64,000 nt of DNA. Origin: Lysobacterales bacterium. GTDB taxonomy: Bacteria > Pseudomonadota > Gammaproteobacteria > Xanthomonadales > Xanthomonadaceae. The DNA lies in the NCBI GenBank assembly GCA_014946745.1, contig JADCRD010000001.1:806001-870000 (forward strand). The letters are read 5' to 3'. The position numbers and the translations under genes were made by a program. The notes beneath the pieces are model-generated. The model saw only the letters and a program-made list of their open reading frames with translations. It was not told the origin of the DNA and searched no databases. Shown piece by piece: positions 28,061 to 36,723 of this stretch. Position 1 is the stretch's first letter. Every line of letters starts with the position of its first letter.

Positions 28061-29737
28061 ATGCAAGGCTTGGAGGGTCAGGCGAAGGCGAGGACATCGC
28101 CGCTGTGGCTGCGCCTGTGGTTCGCGTGCCTGCTCGGCACCTGCATGGGCGAGGCTTGGGCAAACGTCGAGGTGGCGGCGCTCGATGCACAGTTCAACGC
28201 CCGATCGATCGATGCGCTGCGGGCTGGCGCCGGCGACTGGCAGGCCCAGCCCCCTGCGCTGCGCTGGCGCAGCGGCAGCCAATGGTGGCGCGTCGCGATC
28301 AGCGCCGAGGCCGCGAAGGGCGACGACGAGGCCTGGGTCCTGAGCCTGCGCGAAGCCTACGACGCGCGGCTGGTCGCCTACCTGCCGCCAGACTATGCGC
28401 CGCGCCCGCTGCATCTGTTCGACCCGGATCTGCAGCAGCCGGGCTCGCGCCACCGCATCGCCCTGGTGCTGAGCCCCGCGCAGCGCGCCCAGCCGGTGTA
28501 CCTGCGGGTGGAGTGGGCGCGCCACCAGCCGATTGCGCTCGCAGCCCAGCCGCTGTCGAGTTATCTGCAGGACGACTTGGATCGCGTGCGCGTCAGTTCG
28601 GCGCTGCTGGCGACCAAGCTGCTGCTGGCGATCGTCTGCGCACTGTTTGCCTTGGCCCTGCGTCGTCACGTGCTTGCCTTGCTATGTGTGTGGATCCTTT
28701 CCGCGGCCGTGTACCAAACCGTCATGAGTGGCGAGGTGGTCAGGTTGCTCGGTGCCTGGACGCTGGCCCTGCCGCCGATGATGGTGTCGGGCGTTCTTGT
28801 CCACATCGGCCTCTTGGCGAGCTATGCCTTCGTGTACCGCTTTCTGTCCGTGCCTCGCCACTTTCCACGCCTTGCACGGCTGTTCAGGGCGCTGCTCTGG
28901 TGCGCTGGGCTATTGACGCTGCTGACCGTGATCAGTCTGGCGGGGCCGCTGGTGGCGCGGGTCATGAACGTGATTCTGCTGCTGCTCGCCACGCTGGCCC
29001 TGGGCATGGCCCTGCGCCTCGCCGTGCGTGGCATCGAGCAGGGCTGGTTCTATCTGGTCGGCTGGGGCGCCGTCGCGGTCGTTGCGATCATCCGCGCCGG
29101 CTACTTCCTGGCCGAGCAGGGCACCCCGCTGTGGCTGGAGTACGCGCATCCGGCGATGGATGCCTTCGGTGCCTTGGTGCTGGTGCTGGCGATTGCGCGG
29201 GCCGCCCGCTATGCCGAGCGGGAGATGCACGCCGCCCGCTTCAGCGCGCGCATCGATCCGCTGACCGGCCTGCCCAATCGCGGCGAACTCGACGCCCGCC
29301 TGCCGGAGCGTATCCAGGCCGCGCAGCAGGCGGGGCGTGCGCTCAGCCTGCTGTTCTTCGATCTCGACCACTTCAAGCGCATCAACGACCGCTGGGGTCA
29401 TGACCTCGGTGACGTCTGTCTTGTCGCTGCCGCCGCCGAGATCCGCAAGCACATCCGGGCCAGTGATCTGGTCGCGCGCTATGGCGGCGAGGAGTTCGTG
29501 CTGATCCTCGACGGTGCGGACCTGGAGGTGGCGACCGCCATCGCCGGCGAGCTGCGCGCCGGCGTCGAGCGTCATGGCCACAGCGTGGCCGGCCAGCCGG
29601 TGGGCTTGACGGTGTCGATCGGTATCGCGCAGCTTCGCCCCGGTGATGCAGCGTCTGAACTGTTGCGTCGGGCGGACGAAGCCCTGTACCGGGCCAAGGC
29701 CGAGGGCCGCAATCGCGTGGTGCTCGCTGGCGCCTAG
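28061..29737 (+). CDS. Membrane diguanylate cyclase (7TM sensor plus GGDEF)
   Basis: Predicted synthesis of cyclic di-GMP from two GTP (558 aa). After a signal-like segment (LWFACLLGTCMGEAWA) comes a ~130-residue periplasmic domain, then seven hydrophobic segments (about 183-385), the 7TM-DISM layout. The GGDEF domain (about 395-555) has DPLTGLPNR, FDLDHFKRINDRWGHDLGD and the active-site GGEEF at 475-479. RASD at 466-469 is an RxxD product-inhibition site, correctly five residues upstream. The ATG at 28061 is chosen because upstream in-frame sequence overlaps the AraC gene. Input signal unknown. Confidence 0.95.
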   Translation: MQGLEGQAKARTSPLWLRLWFACLLGTCMGEAWANVEVAALDAQFNARSIDALRAGAGDWQAQPPALRWRSGSQWWRVAISAEAAKGDDEAWVLSLREAYDARLVAYLPPDYAPRPLHLFDPDLQQPGSRHRIALVLSPAQRAQPVYLRVEWARHQPIALAAQPLSSYLQDDLDRVRVSSALLATKLLLAIVCALFALALRRHVLALLCVWILSAAVYQTVMSGEVVRLLGAWTLALPPMMVSGVLVHIGLLASYAFVYRFLSVPRHFPRLARLFRALLWCAGLLTLLTVISLAGPLVARVMNVILLLLATLALGMALRLAVRGIEQGWFYLVGWGAVAVVAIIRAGYFLAEQGTPLWLEYAHPAMDAFGALVLVLAIARAARYAEREMHAARFSARIDPLTGLPNRGELDARLPERIQAAQQAGRALSLLFFDLDHFKRINDRWGHDLGDVCLVAAAAEIRKHIRASDLVARYGGEEFVLILDGADLEVATAIAGELRAGVERHGHSVAGQPVGLTVSIGIAQLRPGDAASELLRRADEALYRAKAEGRNRVVLAGA

Positions 29738-29873
29738 CAGCTTGCCGTGCCTGCCGCGCGGCGTGGCTCGCCTGGGGTAGCGCTGCGCGCCGCCCATGCG
29801 CGTCCGCGTGTACGCAGAGACCGCCCGACATCGAGCGAGCTGTCCGTTTCTCCAACGCCCATGAGGTGATGCG

Positions 29874-30704
29874 ATGCCAAGGTTTATCGACCCCAAGGAT
29901 GTCCGCCCCGGCGATGTGCTGCTGATGAAGGGCATCAGCGCGATCTCGGATCTGATCGCCTGGTTCGGCGATTCCACTTACAGCCATGCGGCGCTCATGG
30001 TCGACGGCGGCGATCTTGTCGAAGCCGCGCCGCCGGTTTCACGCCGGGTGGCGCTGTCCGCACGCCTGCAGCAGGGCGCGCACTACGAGTTCATCGACGT
30101 CTATCGGCCGACGCAGGCGAGCGGCCAGCCGCTGCAGCCCGCACAGCGCGATGCGCTGGCGAAGGCCGGCGGCGCACTGGTCGGCGTGGGCTATCCCCTC
30201 GACGACATGCTGCAGATGGGCGTGTTCGCGGGCCTGCGCAACCGGCTGCCCGCCGACGCATGGCTGCGCTGGCTGCTGCTGCAGGTCTTGAACGAGCTGG
30301 TTATGCAGAACCCGAAGCACATGATGTGCAGCGAGCTGGTCTACTACGGCATGCGCGAGGCCACGCTGGCGCCGGCCCTGATCGTCAGCGCGCAGATGGA
30401 TCTGCCGATGCCCAGCATCGATGTCGCGCAGCTGATCAAGGAGTGGTTGGCCACGCGCGGCAAGTCGGCGGCGGCTGCCGTGACACAAGGCACCGTGCCC
30501 GAGGTCAGCGATGCGCAGCTGCAGACGCTCTTCCAGACGCTGCAATCGCAGCGAACCGAGGACGGGCCGAAACGCGCTCTGGCCGCACCTGCACTGGGCA
30601 TGCCGCCGGTGCTGAACGCGAATCCGAAAAACGTGCTGCCGGTGGACCTTGAGACCAGCCCGCAGCTGCGGCGGGTGGGGCGCCTGCCGCTGAGCGGGGC
30701 CTAA
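29874..30704 (+). CDS. YiiX/permuted-papain-like cysteine hydrolase
   Basis: A 276-residue protein with the permuted NlpC/P60 (YiiX/C92) fold. The start RPGDVLLMKG precedes the catalytic His in YSHAALMV (H38), and the catalytic Cys is in HMMCSELVYYG (C152). Such enzymes are thought to cleave amides or thioesters of lipids or peptides. A proline-rich tail of about 80 residues follows and looks disordered. There is no signal peptide, so it is probably cytosolic. Monocistronic. Confidence 0.85.
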   Translation: MPRFIDPKDVRPGDVLLMKGISAISDLIAWFGDSTYSHAALMVDGGDLVEAAPPVSRRVALSARLQQGAHYEFIDVYRPTQASGQPLQPAQRDALAKAGGALVGVGYPLDDMLQMGVFAGLRNRLPADAWLRWLLLQVLNELVMQNPKHMMCSELVYYGMREATLAPALIVSAQMDLPMPSIDVAQLIKEWLATRGKSAAAAVTQGTVPEVSDAQLQTLFQTLQSQRTEDGPKRALAAPALGMPPVLNANPKNVLPVDLETSPQLRRVGRLPLSGA

Positions 30705-30802
30705 GCTGCACGCCTGCCGTGCGAGCGCCCGCGGGGGCGGCGCGGTTGAGGCCCGCAGGCCCGAGGACGCGCCAGGCGCGTCCCGGGTCAGTGCGCCGCG
30801 GA

Positions 30803-32230
30803 TCAGGGCGATTTCGGCACCAGCGGCGTGTTGTCTGTCGAGAACAGGTGGCTGGTGTCGGTGCTCTTGCCGCTGGACGCGCCGTGGCAGCCGAAGCAGC
30901 CCGGCGGGCTGTCCTGGTGGTAGGTCTCCATGGTGGTGTTGGCCAGCAGCACCGAGCCGGCCAGCGCAGGATCGCTGCCGCTCTTTGGAATCGAGCCGTC
31001 CTTCGACCACACCGCGCCCACCTGGAAGTAGTTCGCGCGCACGTCCTTGACCAGGCCCAGCATCAGCTGGATATCGAAGTTCAGCGAGATCAGCTGGCTG
31101 TTGTTGTCGGCCGAGGCCGGGGTCGGTGCGCTGCCCCAGGGATTGGCCCGATAGACATCGTTCGGGCGGATGCTGTTGCCTTGGGTGGCCTGCAGATCGC
31201 CGTTGCTCTGCACGGTCATCTGCGCCACCAGGGCACCGTCGCGGCTGCCGCCGTTCTGCATGAAGTTCCAATCGCCCTGCGAGTTGTAGGGCACTTCGAT
31301 CTGCTGGCCGAACAGACTGTTGAAGTAGAAGTCGTTGTCCGGCGCGTTGTCCTTGTGCTCGAACGTGGCCCAGACCATTTCCGGGTGGCCCTTGACCGGC
31401 CCCACCACGTGCATGCCGACGAGCGCCAGCGTCTTGACCTCGGTCGGCTGTTTGGCGTCGATGGTCCAGGTGGTGCTGCTGGTTTTCAGATAGCGCGGTA
31501 CGGCTGCGACCGTGGTGATGTACTGGCTGAGGTCGGCGACCGTGCTGGCGTCCACCCATGCCGTCTTCAGCTCCAGGGTCAGCGCATTGCCGTCCTTGAG
31601 GTTGCTGCCGTTCTGGCTGGCATAGGCCAGGATCGACGCCAGCTCGGCCTGGGTGGTCGGAAACGCGGCGTCCTGCGAGATCGCGCCGTTTGTCACCGCG
31701 GTGTTGAACCAGGCGTAGACGTCGTTGGCGTGGGTGGCGAAGTAGACCAGCGAGCCCTTGAGGCTGAGCAGGGTGTCGTTGCCGCCGGCCTGGCCGCCGG
31801 GCTGGAACTGCTGCGGTTTGCTGCCGCGCAGGCTGAAGCGGTTGCCCGTCGCGCCGGCGCCATTGCGCACGTAGGTGCCGTTGCCGGCCGCGTCGAAGAT
31901 CAGATCGAAGAACACCGGCGAGTCCAGCACCGTGCCGCCGGCCTCGGGCGAGTTGATCCACAGGAACATCTGGTGCGCCCACTTGTAGAAGTCGCAGGCG
32001 CTGGGCGACTCGGGGAAGGCCAGGCTGTCCGCAAACTTCACGTCGCCGCCGGCGGCAATGCGTCCGTCCTCGAACCAGGTGCCGAACTCGCGCGCCGAGA
32101 TCGAACAGCTCGACTGCACGTACTGCAGGCCATCCGGGGCGACGCTCGGCCCGGCAGTGGCCGCCGCGCTGGCGCTGAGGCTGCAGGCGGCAAGAAGGGC
32201 GGCAAGCAGAGGAGTCTGCGGCTTCGACAT
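30803..32230 (-). CDS. Exported protein with C-terminal CxxCH haem motif
   Basis: A 475-residue secreted protein with a signal peptide (LLAALLAACSLSASA). A single c-type haem attachment motif lies near the C-terminus (PPGCFGCHGASS, Cys 445 and 448, His 449). The body is not a recognised cytochrome domain: it contains FYKWAHQMFLWINSP, VYFATHANDVYAWFN and ALVGMHVVGPVKGHPEMVWATFEH, whose conserved Trp and His suggest a defined fold. It could be a periplasmic redox enzyme or binding protein with one haem. GGGAG lies 8 bases before the ATG. A perfect 14-bp palindrome upstream may be its operator. Confidence 0.8.
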   Translation of the reverse strand: MSKPQTPLLAALLAACSLSASAAATAGPSVAPDGLQYVQSSCSISAREFGTWFEDGRIAAGGDVKFADSLAFPESPSACDFYKWAHQMFLWINSPEAGGTVLDSPVFFDLIFDAAGNGTYVRNGAGATGNRFSLRGSKPQQFQPGGQAGGNDTLLSLKGSLVYFATHANDVYAWFNTAVTNGAISQDAAFPTTQAELASILAYASQNGSNLKDGNALTLELKTAWVDASTVADLSQYITTVAAVPRYLKTSSTTWTIDAKQPTEVKTLALVGMHVVGPVKGHPEMVWATFEHKDNAPDNDFYFNSLFGQQIEVPYNSQGDWNFMQNGGSRDGALVAQMTVQSNGDLQATQGNSIRPNDVYRANPWGSAPTPASADNNSQLISLNFDIQLMLGLVKDVRANYFQVGAVWSKDGSIPKSGSDPALAGSVLLANTTMETYHQDSPPGCFGCHGASSGKSTDTSHLFSTDNTPLVPKSP

Positions 32231-32313
32231 GGCGGTTCTCCCGGAATAGGTGGGTGCGGGCCGAATGTGATCGGCGTCACCAAACTAAGCCGTCGAGCGC
32301 TGGCTCTGCCAGC

Positions 32314-32327
32314 TGTCAGATCTGACA
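32314..32327. promoter_or_regulatory. Perfect 14-bp palindrome upstream of the CxxCH gene
   Basis: TGTCAGATCTGACA is perfectly self-complementary and lies 84 bp upstream of the start at 32230, in an otherwise empty stretch between a repeat element and the gene. This is the form expected for a dimeric repressor operator (TetR- or GntR-like). Only one copy was noticed. Confidence 0.35.
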
Positions 32328-32406
32328 CTCGCAGCGACGAGGCTCCCAACCTGTTCGTCCGTGATCGTTCACCGTCCGCCGCATGTGCGTGCGCGCGGGC
32401 TGGCCT

Positions 32407-32566
32407 CTAGCAGGCTGTTGAAAAACAGCCTGCTGGCCCGGCCAGGGATGGCCGGGACGAGGAAGCAAGCGCGTAAGCGATTGCTTTGTCGTGAGGCGGT
32501 ACGGACCTGCGCCGGACCGCCGACTTGAGAAACCCCCCGGAAGGGAGTTTCTCAACAAGCTGCTAG
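32407..32566 (+). repeat. 160-bp structured repeat, copy B
   Basis: Second copy of the element at 2479-2640. It is bounded by inverted repeats starting CTAGCAG at both ends (left CTAGCAGGCTGTTGAAAAAC; right, read inward, CTAGCAGCTTGTTGAGAAAC). Internal hairpins are AGCAGGCTG / CAGCCTGCT (32409-32434) and GAGAAAC-rich / GTTTCTC (32528-32554). Stem positions that differ from copy A are compensated on the opposite arm (A-T to G-C, G-C to A-T). The right-hand CTAG overlaps the stop codon of the neighbouring gluzincin gene. No transposase is present. Confidence 0.8.
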
Positions 32567-33593
32567 AACTGCCCGCGCTCCACGCCCTCGCGCCAGCGCG
32601 AGGAGTCGGGCGCCCACTCGCCCTCGCCGAGCATGGCCGTGGCCAGATCGGCGATGCGAAAGCCGAGCCGCGGCTCGGCGCCGACGCCAGCGTCGCGCTG
32701 GTGGGCGTGGCGCACGAAGGCGCGGAAGCGGCCCTCGGCGCGCGCCGCCCGCCCGGTGAGGTGGCGGGCGAGGTCGTAGGACAGCAGGTTGCCTTCGTCG
32801 GTGCGCAGGAAGGATTCCCCGACCAGAACTCCTGGATGGTGTCGGCGTTCCAGAAAGCCGCGTGTTTACGCACCATCTCGTTCGGGTGGTAGAGCTGGGC
32901 CGAGGGCGCGAACAGCTGCGGAAACAGCGCGGCCTCGGTGTTGGTGGCCAGGCCCTCGTTGAGCCAGGCCGGTATCGGCAGGTGGCTCACAAGGCAGTGC
33001 GTCAGCTCGTGGGCGACGGTGGGCTGCATCTGCGCCATGCCGCCCTCGAACATCGCGAAGTGCCCGTAGCCGGCGTTGACGAACATCCCTGAGGACAGCG
33101 CGAACTCGCCTTCCTCGGGGTAGTAGTGGCTGATGTAGCGGTAATAGTCGTCCTCGCTCGCGAACACCATCACCGCGTGCTTGCCGTGGCCGGCGTCGCT
33201 GGCGATGTCGCCGAGGTTGCGCCGAATCCAGCGGTGCACGTCCTGACAGAACTGCAGGAACACCTGCGCCGGCCGATCCGCCAGGCTCGACAGCAGCAGG
33301 AAATCGGGGCTCGAACGCAGGCGATAGTCGCCCGCGAGTTCGCGACCTGTCGCCAGCAGCCAGTGCGCGGCGGCGGCCGTCCACCAGTCGTGGCGCGCTG
33401 CATCGGTGAGGTCGGCGGGCTCCTGCAGCGCGAGCCGATCCCAGTCGGGCAGCGGCAGCGTGGTGCCGCTGCGCCACGGCATGGGCACGGCCGCGAAGTG
33501 CTCGGGCGTGGCGATGGCGCCGGTCGCGTCCAGTGCGGCCGCTGCGGCGGTGGAAGATCGGGGCAGCAGGGAAGAAAGCAGACGCTTCAACAT
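32563..33593 (-). pseudogene. Gluzincin-type metalloprotease, single-base frameshift
   Basis: The gene starts at the ATG at 33593 and runs in frame for 259 residues. The zinc site is HELTH (H195, E196, H199) with the third ligand E213 in WLNEGLA, as in gluzincin (peptidase MA-like) enzymes. After FWSG, at a CCCC run at 32817-32820 (GGGG on the coding strand), the frame is lost. Adding one G would restore ESFLRTDEGNLLSYDL and a further ~80 residues to a stop at 32563, giving about 343 aa. Without that base, translation runs on through the repeat element. Either a recent mutation, a phase-variable run or a sequencing error. No signal peptide is obvious. GC-rich codon use continues past the shift, so decay would be recent. 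Confidence 0.8.
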
Positions 33594-33898
33594 GGAGAGC
33601 TCGGTCAGAGTGAAAGCACGCAGGGCCGCGCGTCGCGATCGGCAGCGCGCTTGGCCGGCATTGCTGCGGCGCCAGTGTAGGGGTAGGAGCGGGTCTCTCC
33701 ACGGCTGGGGCGCTGTGGCTGCGGCAGCGCCGTCGACACCGGCCTGCCGCGCCAGTCCACAAGCGCGACCGGCAGGGCGCAACTGCGCCCGAAGGCTGCA
33801 GATATTCCGAGCGGTATGGCCGGAATCCGCGCATGACACGGGTGGCAGGTTCCGGCATCTTCCTCCGATTGAACTCAGGCGATGCCAGGGACGAGCCC
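33594..33898. other. Divergent intergenic region
   Basis: About 305 bp between the leftward gluzincin and the rightward GH43 gene. It should contain both promoters. No clear sigma-70 pair, operator or RNA was seen. Confidence 0.35.
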
Positions 33899-35638
33899 AT
33901 GCACACACGACGCGAACTGTTGAAGACGGCCGGCCTTGGCGCGCTGGGGCTCGGCGCTGGGGCGCTGGCCGCTGAGTCCTTCGCTGCGGACGCCGCGCCC
34001 GACGCGAACACGCCCGCGGCGGGCGTCGACAGCGCACAGGCCGCCAGCGATGGCGCGAGCCGGCGTGCGCTTGCCGGCGACCTCGACTGCGCGCCGCAGA
34101 ACCCACCCCTGGCCTGGGCGCGCGGCATCGAGAACCAGCGGCGCGCTGATCTTGGCGACGGCCGCTACCTCAACCCCATCGTCTCCGGCGATCGGCCCGA
34201 CCCGTCGATCGTCAAGGACGGCGACGACTACTACATGACCTTCTCCAGCTTCGAAGCCTATCCGGGCCTCTTGATCTGGCACTCGCGCGATCTGCTGAAC
34301 TGGCAGCCGATCGGCCCGGCGCTGACCCGCAACATCGGCTCGGTGTGGGCGCCGGAACTGATCAAGCACCAAGGGCGCTTCTACATCTACCTGCCGACCA
34401 AGCAGACCGCGGCCCCGGGCTCGAAGACCAGCAGCTGGGTGATCTACGCCGACGACATCCGTGGGCCGTGGTCCGAGCCCATCGATCTGGACCTGCCGAA
34501 CCACATCGATCCGGGGCATGCGGTCGACGAGGACGGCTCGCGCTGGCTGTTCCTGTCTGGCGGCGATCGCGTGCGGCTGGCCGATGACGGGCTGTCGCGC
34601 ATCGGTGAGCCCGAGCACGTCTACGACCCCTGGCGCTATCCGCCGGACTGGGTGGTCGAAGCCTTCGCACCGGAGGGCCCGAAGATCACCCGTCGCGGCG
34701 AGTACTTCTATCTGATCACCGCGGTCGGCGGCACCGCCGGCCCACCGACCGGGCACATGGTGATCGCGGCGCGCTCGAAGTCGATCCACGGGCCGTGGGA
34801 GCACCACCCGCGCAACCCGCTGGTACGCACCCGGTCGGCGGCGGAACAGTGGTGGTCGCGCGGCCACGCCACCCTGGTGGAAGGGCCGAAGGGTGACTGG
34901 TGGGGCGTCTACCACGGCTACGAGAACGGCTTCTGGACGCTGGGACGGCAGTGCCTGTTGGCGCCGGTGCAGTGGAGCGAAGACGGCTGGTTCGACTTCG
35001 GCGGCGGCGATCTGTCGCAGCCTTTGCCGGCGCCCAGCCCTGCGCCCGGCCGCGATCCGCCGCCGCACGGCATGGCGCTGTCGGATGACTTCAGCGCACT
35101 GCGCTACGGCCTGCAGTGGAGCTTCTTCCGTCCAGCACCGGACGAGGCCGAGCGTCTGCGCGTCGACGATCGCACCCTGCATTTCGCGGCCCGCGGCAGC
35201 GCGCCGTCGAGCTCACCGCCGCTGCTCTGCGTGGTCGGTGAGCAGGCCTACGAGTTCGAGTGCGAGATCGAAATCGATGAAGGCGCCGTCGCCGGCCTGC
35301 TGCTGTGGTACGACGACCGGCTGTACTGCGGGCTCGGTTTCGACACTGAGCGTTTTGTCACCCACCAGTACGGCATCGAGCGCGCGCGCCCGGCCAACCC
35401 GCACGGGCGCCGCCTGCACATGCGCGTGCGCAACGACCGCCACATCGTCACCTTCGACACCTCCGACGACGGCCGCCACTGGACCCGCTACGACCGCGGC
35501 ATGGAAGTCTCCGGCTACCACCACAACGTGCGCGGCGGCTTCCACATGCTGAAGCCCGGGCTGTATGCGGCCGGGCAGGGCGAGGCGCGGTTCCGCGGGT
35601 TCCGCTTTCGCGCGCTGGACGCGGCCTCGCGCGCCTGA
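33899..35638 (+). CDS. Tat-exported GH43-family glycoside hydrolase
   Basis: A 579-residue exported enzyme. The ATG at 33899 gives a twin-arginine signal, HTRRELLKTAGLGALGLGAGALAAESFAA. The five-bladed propeller domain (about 88-385) starts YLNPIVSGDRPDPSIVKDGDDYYM, with the catalytic-base Asp at D101; DPGHAVDEDG and EAFAPEGPKI supply the other expected acidic residues. The C-terminal ~190 residues form a beta-sandwich of the GH43 C2/laminin-G-like type. Predicted to hydrolyse xylan- or arabinan-type side chains outside the cytoplasm. No transporter or sugar-catabolic genes are adjacent. Confidence 0.93.
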   Translation: MHTRRELLKTAGLGALGLGAGALAAESFAADAAPDANTPAAGVDSAQAASDGASRRALAGDLDCAPQNPPLAWARGIENQRRADLGDGRYLNPIVSGDRPDPSIVKDGDDYYMTFSSFEAYPGLLIWHSRDLLNWQPIGPALTRNIGSVWAPELIKHQGRFYIYLPTKQTAAPGSKTSSWVIYADDIRGPWSEPIDLDLPNHIDPGHAVDEDGSRWLFLSGGDRVRLADDGLSRIGEPEHVYDPWRYPPDWVVEAFAPEGPKITRRGEYFYLITAVGGTAGPPTGHMVIAARSKSIHGPWEHHPRNPLVRTRSAAEQWWSRGHATLVEGPKGDWWGVYHGYENGFWTLGRQCLLAPVQWSEDGWFDFGGGDLSQPLPAPSPAPGRDPPPHGMALSDDFSALRYGLQWSFFRPAPDEAERLRVDDRTLHFAARGSAPSSSPPLLCVVGEQAYEFECEIEIDEGAVAGLLLWYDDRLYCGLGFDTERFVTHQYGIERARPANPHGRRLHMRVRNDRHIVTFDTSDDGRHWTRYDRGMEVSGYHHNVRGGFHMLKPGLYAAGQGEARFRGFRFRALDAASRA

Positions 35639-35701
35639 GCGCGAGCGCAGCGGCGCGGCGTCGCGGTGATCGGACGCCCGCCGCGTCCGGGCTGGGCCAA
35701 C

Positions 35702-35844
35702 GCTGAAGAACTCAGCCTTGTCGCGCGCCATCGAGGGCGCGCCCGCGGATCGAGCATGCACGCGCCGGATCCCGCGCAGGCGAGCCCGGGAAGTGCCCGA
35801 CTCGCCATCGCTGAGCAAGGCCAGAAGGGGCTGGATCCGTGTTG
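35702..35844 (+). repeat. Dispersed intergenic repeat, copy C
   Basis: It begins with the hairpin GCTGA-AGAAC-TCAGC, continues with GCGCGCCATCGAGGGCGCGC and ends GGATCCGTGTTG. The same blocks in the same order occur at 39875-40043 (copy D). It fills most of the gap between the GH43 and methyltransferase genes. No coding capacity. Confidence 0.65.
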
Positions 35845-35883
35845 CGGTAGAGTGCGGCGCTCCGCCAGATCAGGGGAAGGCGC

Positions 35884-36591
35884 ATGACACAGGGCTGGGA
35901 CGCATCCGCGCAGGCCTGGATCGAGGTGATCGGCAGCGAGGGCGACTGGGGGCGTCGCTATGTGCTCGACGCGCCGATGCTGCAGCGGGTGCGCGGGCGC
36001 GGCTTTCAGCGCGCGGTCGATATCGGCTGCGGCGAAGGGCGCTTCTGCCGGATGCTGAAGGCCGAGGGCATCGACTGCATCGGCGTCGACCCCACCCTTG
36101 CCTTGATCGAGCACGCGCGTCGACGCGACCCGCAGGGCGACTACCGCATCGCCGGCGCGGAGGCGCTGCCGCTGCCGGAGGCGAGCTGCGATCTCGCTGT
36201 GTTTTACCTGTCGCTGATCGATATTGCCGAACTCGATGCCGCGCTGGCCGAGGCGCATCGCGTGCTGAAGCCCGGCGGCAGCCTGCTGATCGCCAACCTG
36301 CAGGGCTTCAACACCGCCGCGGTGGGGCAGGGTTGGAGCCGCGAGCCCGACGGCAGCCGTCGCTTCAGCATCGACCACTACCTGCAGGAGAGCGTCACCT
36401 GGATTGCCTGGCAGGGCATCCGCATCGCCAACCACCATCGACCGCTTCAGCGCTACATGCAGGCGCTGCTTTCGCTGGGGTTCGAGTTGCGCCACTTCGC
36501 CGAACCCGCGCCGGTGGGCGTAGCCGGAGACAAGGCCGATCGCTACCGGCGCGCGCCGAACTTTCTGGTGATGGAGTGGGAGCGCCGCTGA
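35884..36591 (+). CDS. Class I SAM-dependent methyltransferase
   Basis: A 235-residue cytosolic methyltransferase. Motif I is AVDIGCGEGRFCRML (about 45-59), the acidic loop is IDCIGVDPT, motif II is CDLAVFYLSLIDI and motif III is VLKPGGSLLIANL. The methyltransferase_11/UbiE-type pattern does not reveal the substrate. The neighbours are unrelated exported proteins. Confidence 0.92.
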   Translation: MTQGWDASAQAWIEVIGSEGDWGRRYVLDAPMLQRVRGRGFQRAVDIGCGEGRFCRMLKAEGIDCIGVDPTLALIEHARRRDPQGDYRIAGAEALPLPEASCDLAVFYLSLIDIAELDAALAEAHRVLKPGGSLLIANLQGFNTAAVGQGWSREPDGSRRFSIDHYLQESVTWIAWQGIRIANHHRPLQRYMQALLSLGFELRHFAEPAPVGVAGDKADRYRRAPNFLVMEWERR

Positions 36592-36723
36592 GCGCGGCAG
36601 GTCGGGGCGGGTCGAAAGTCTGCGCAGCCCGCCATGCGCTTCAGCGCAGGCACTGAGGCGGCAGCGCACGCGCGCGCCCTCCATGGCGCGCCGCGCGCTG
36701 CGATCGATCAGGGCCGTGCGCGC

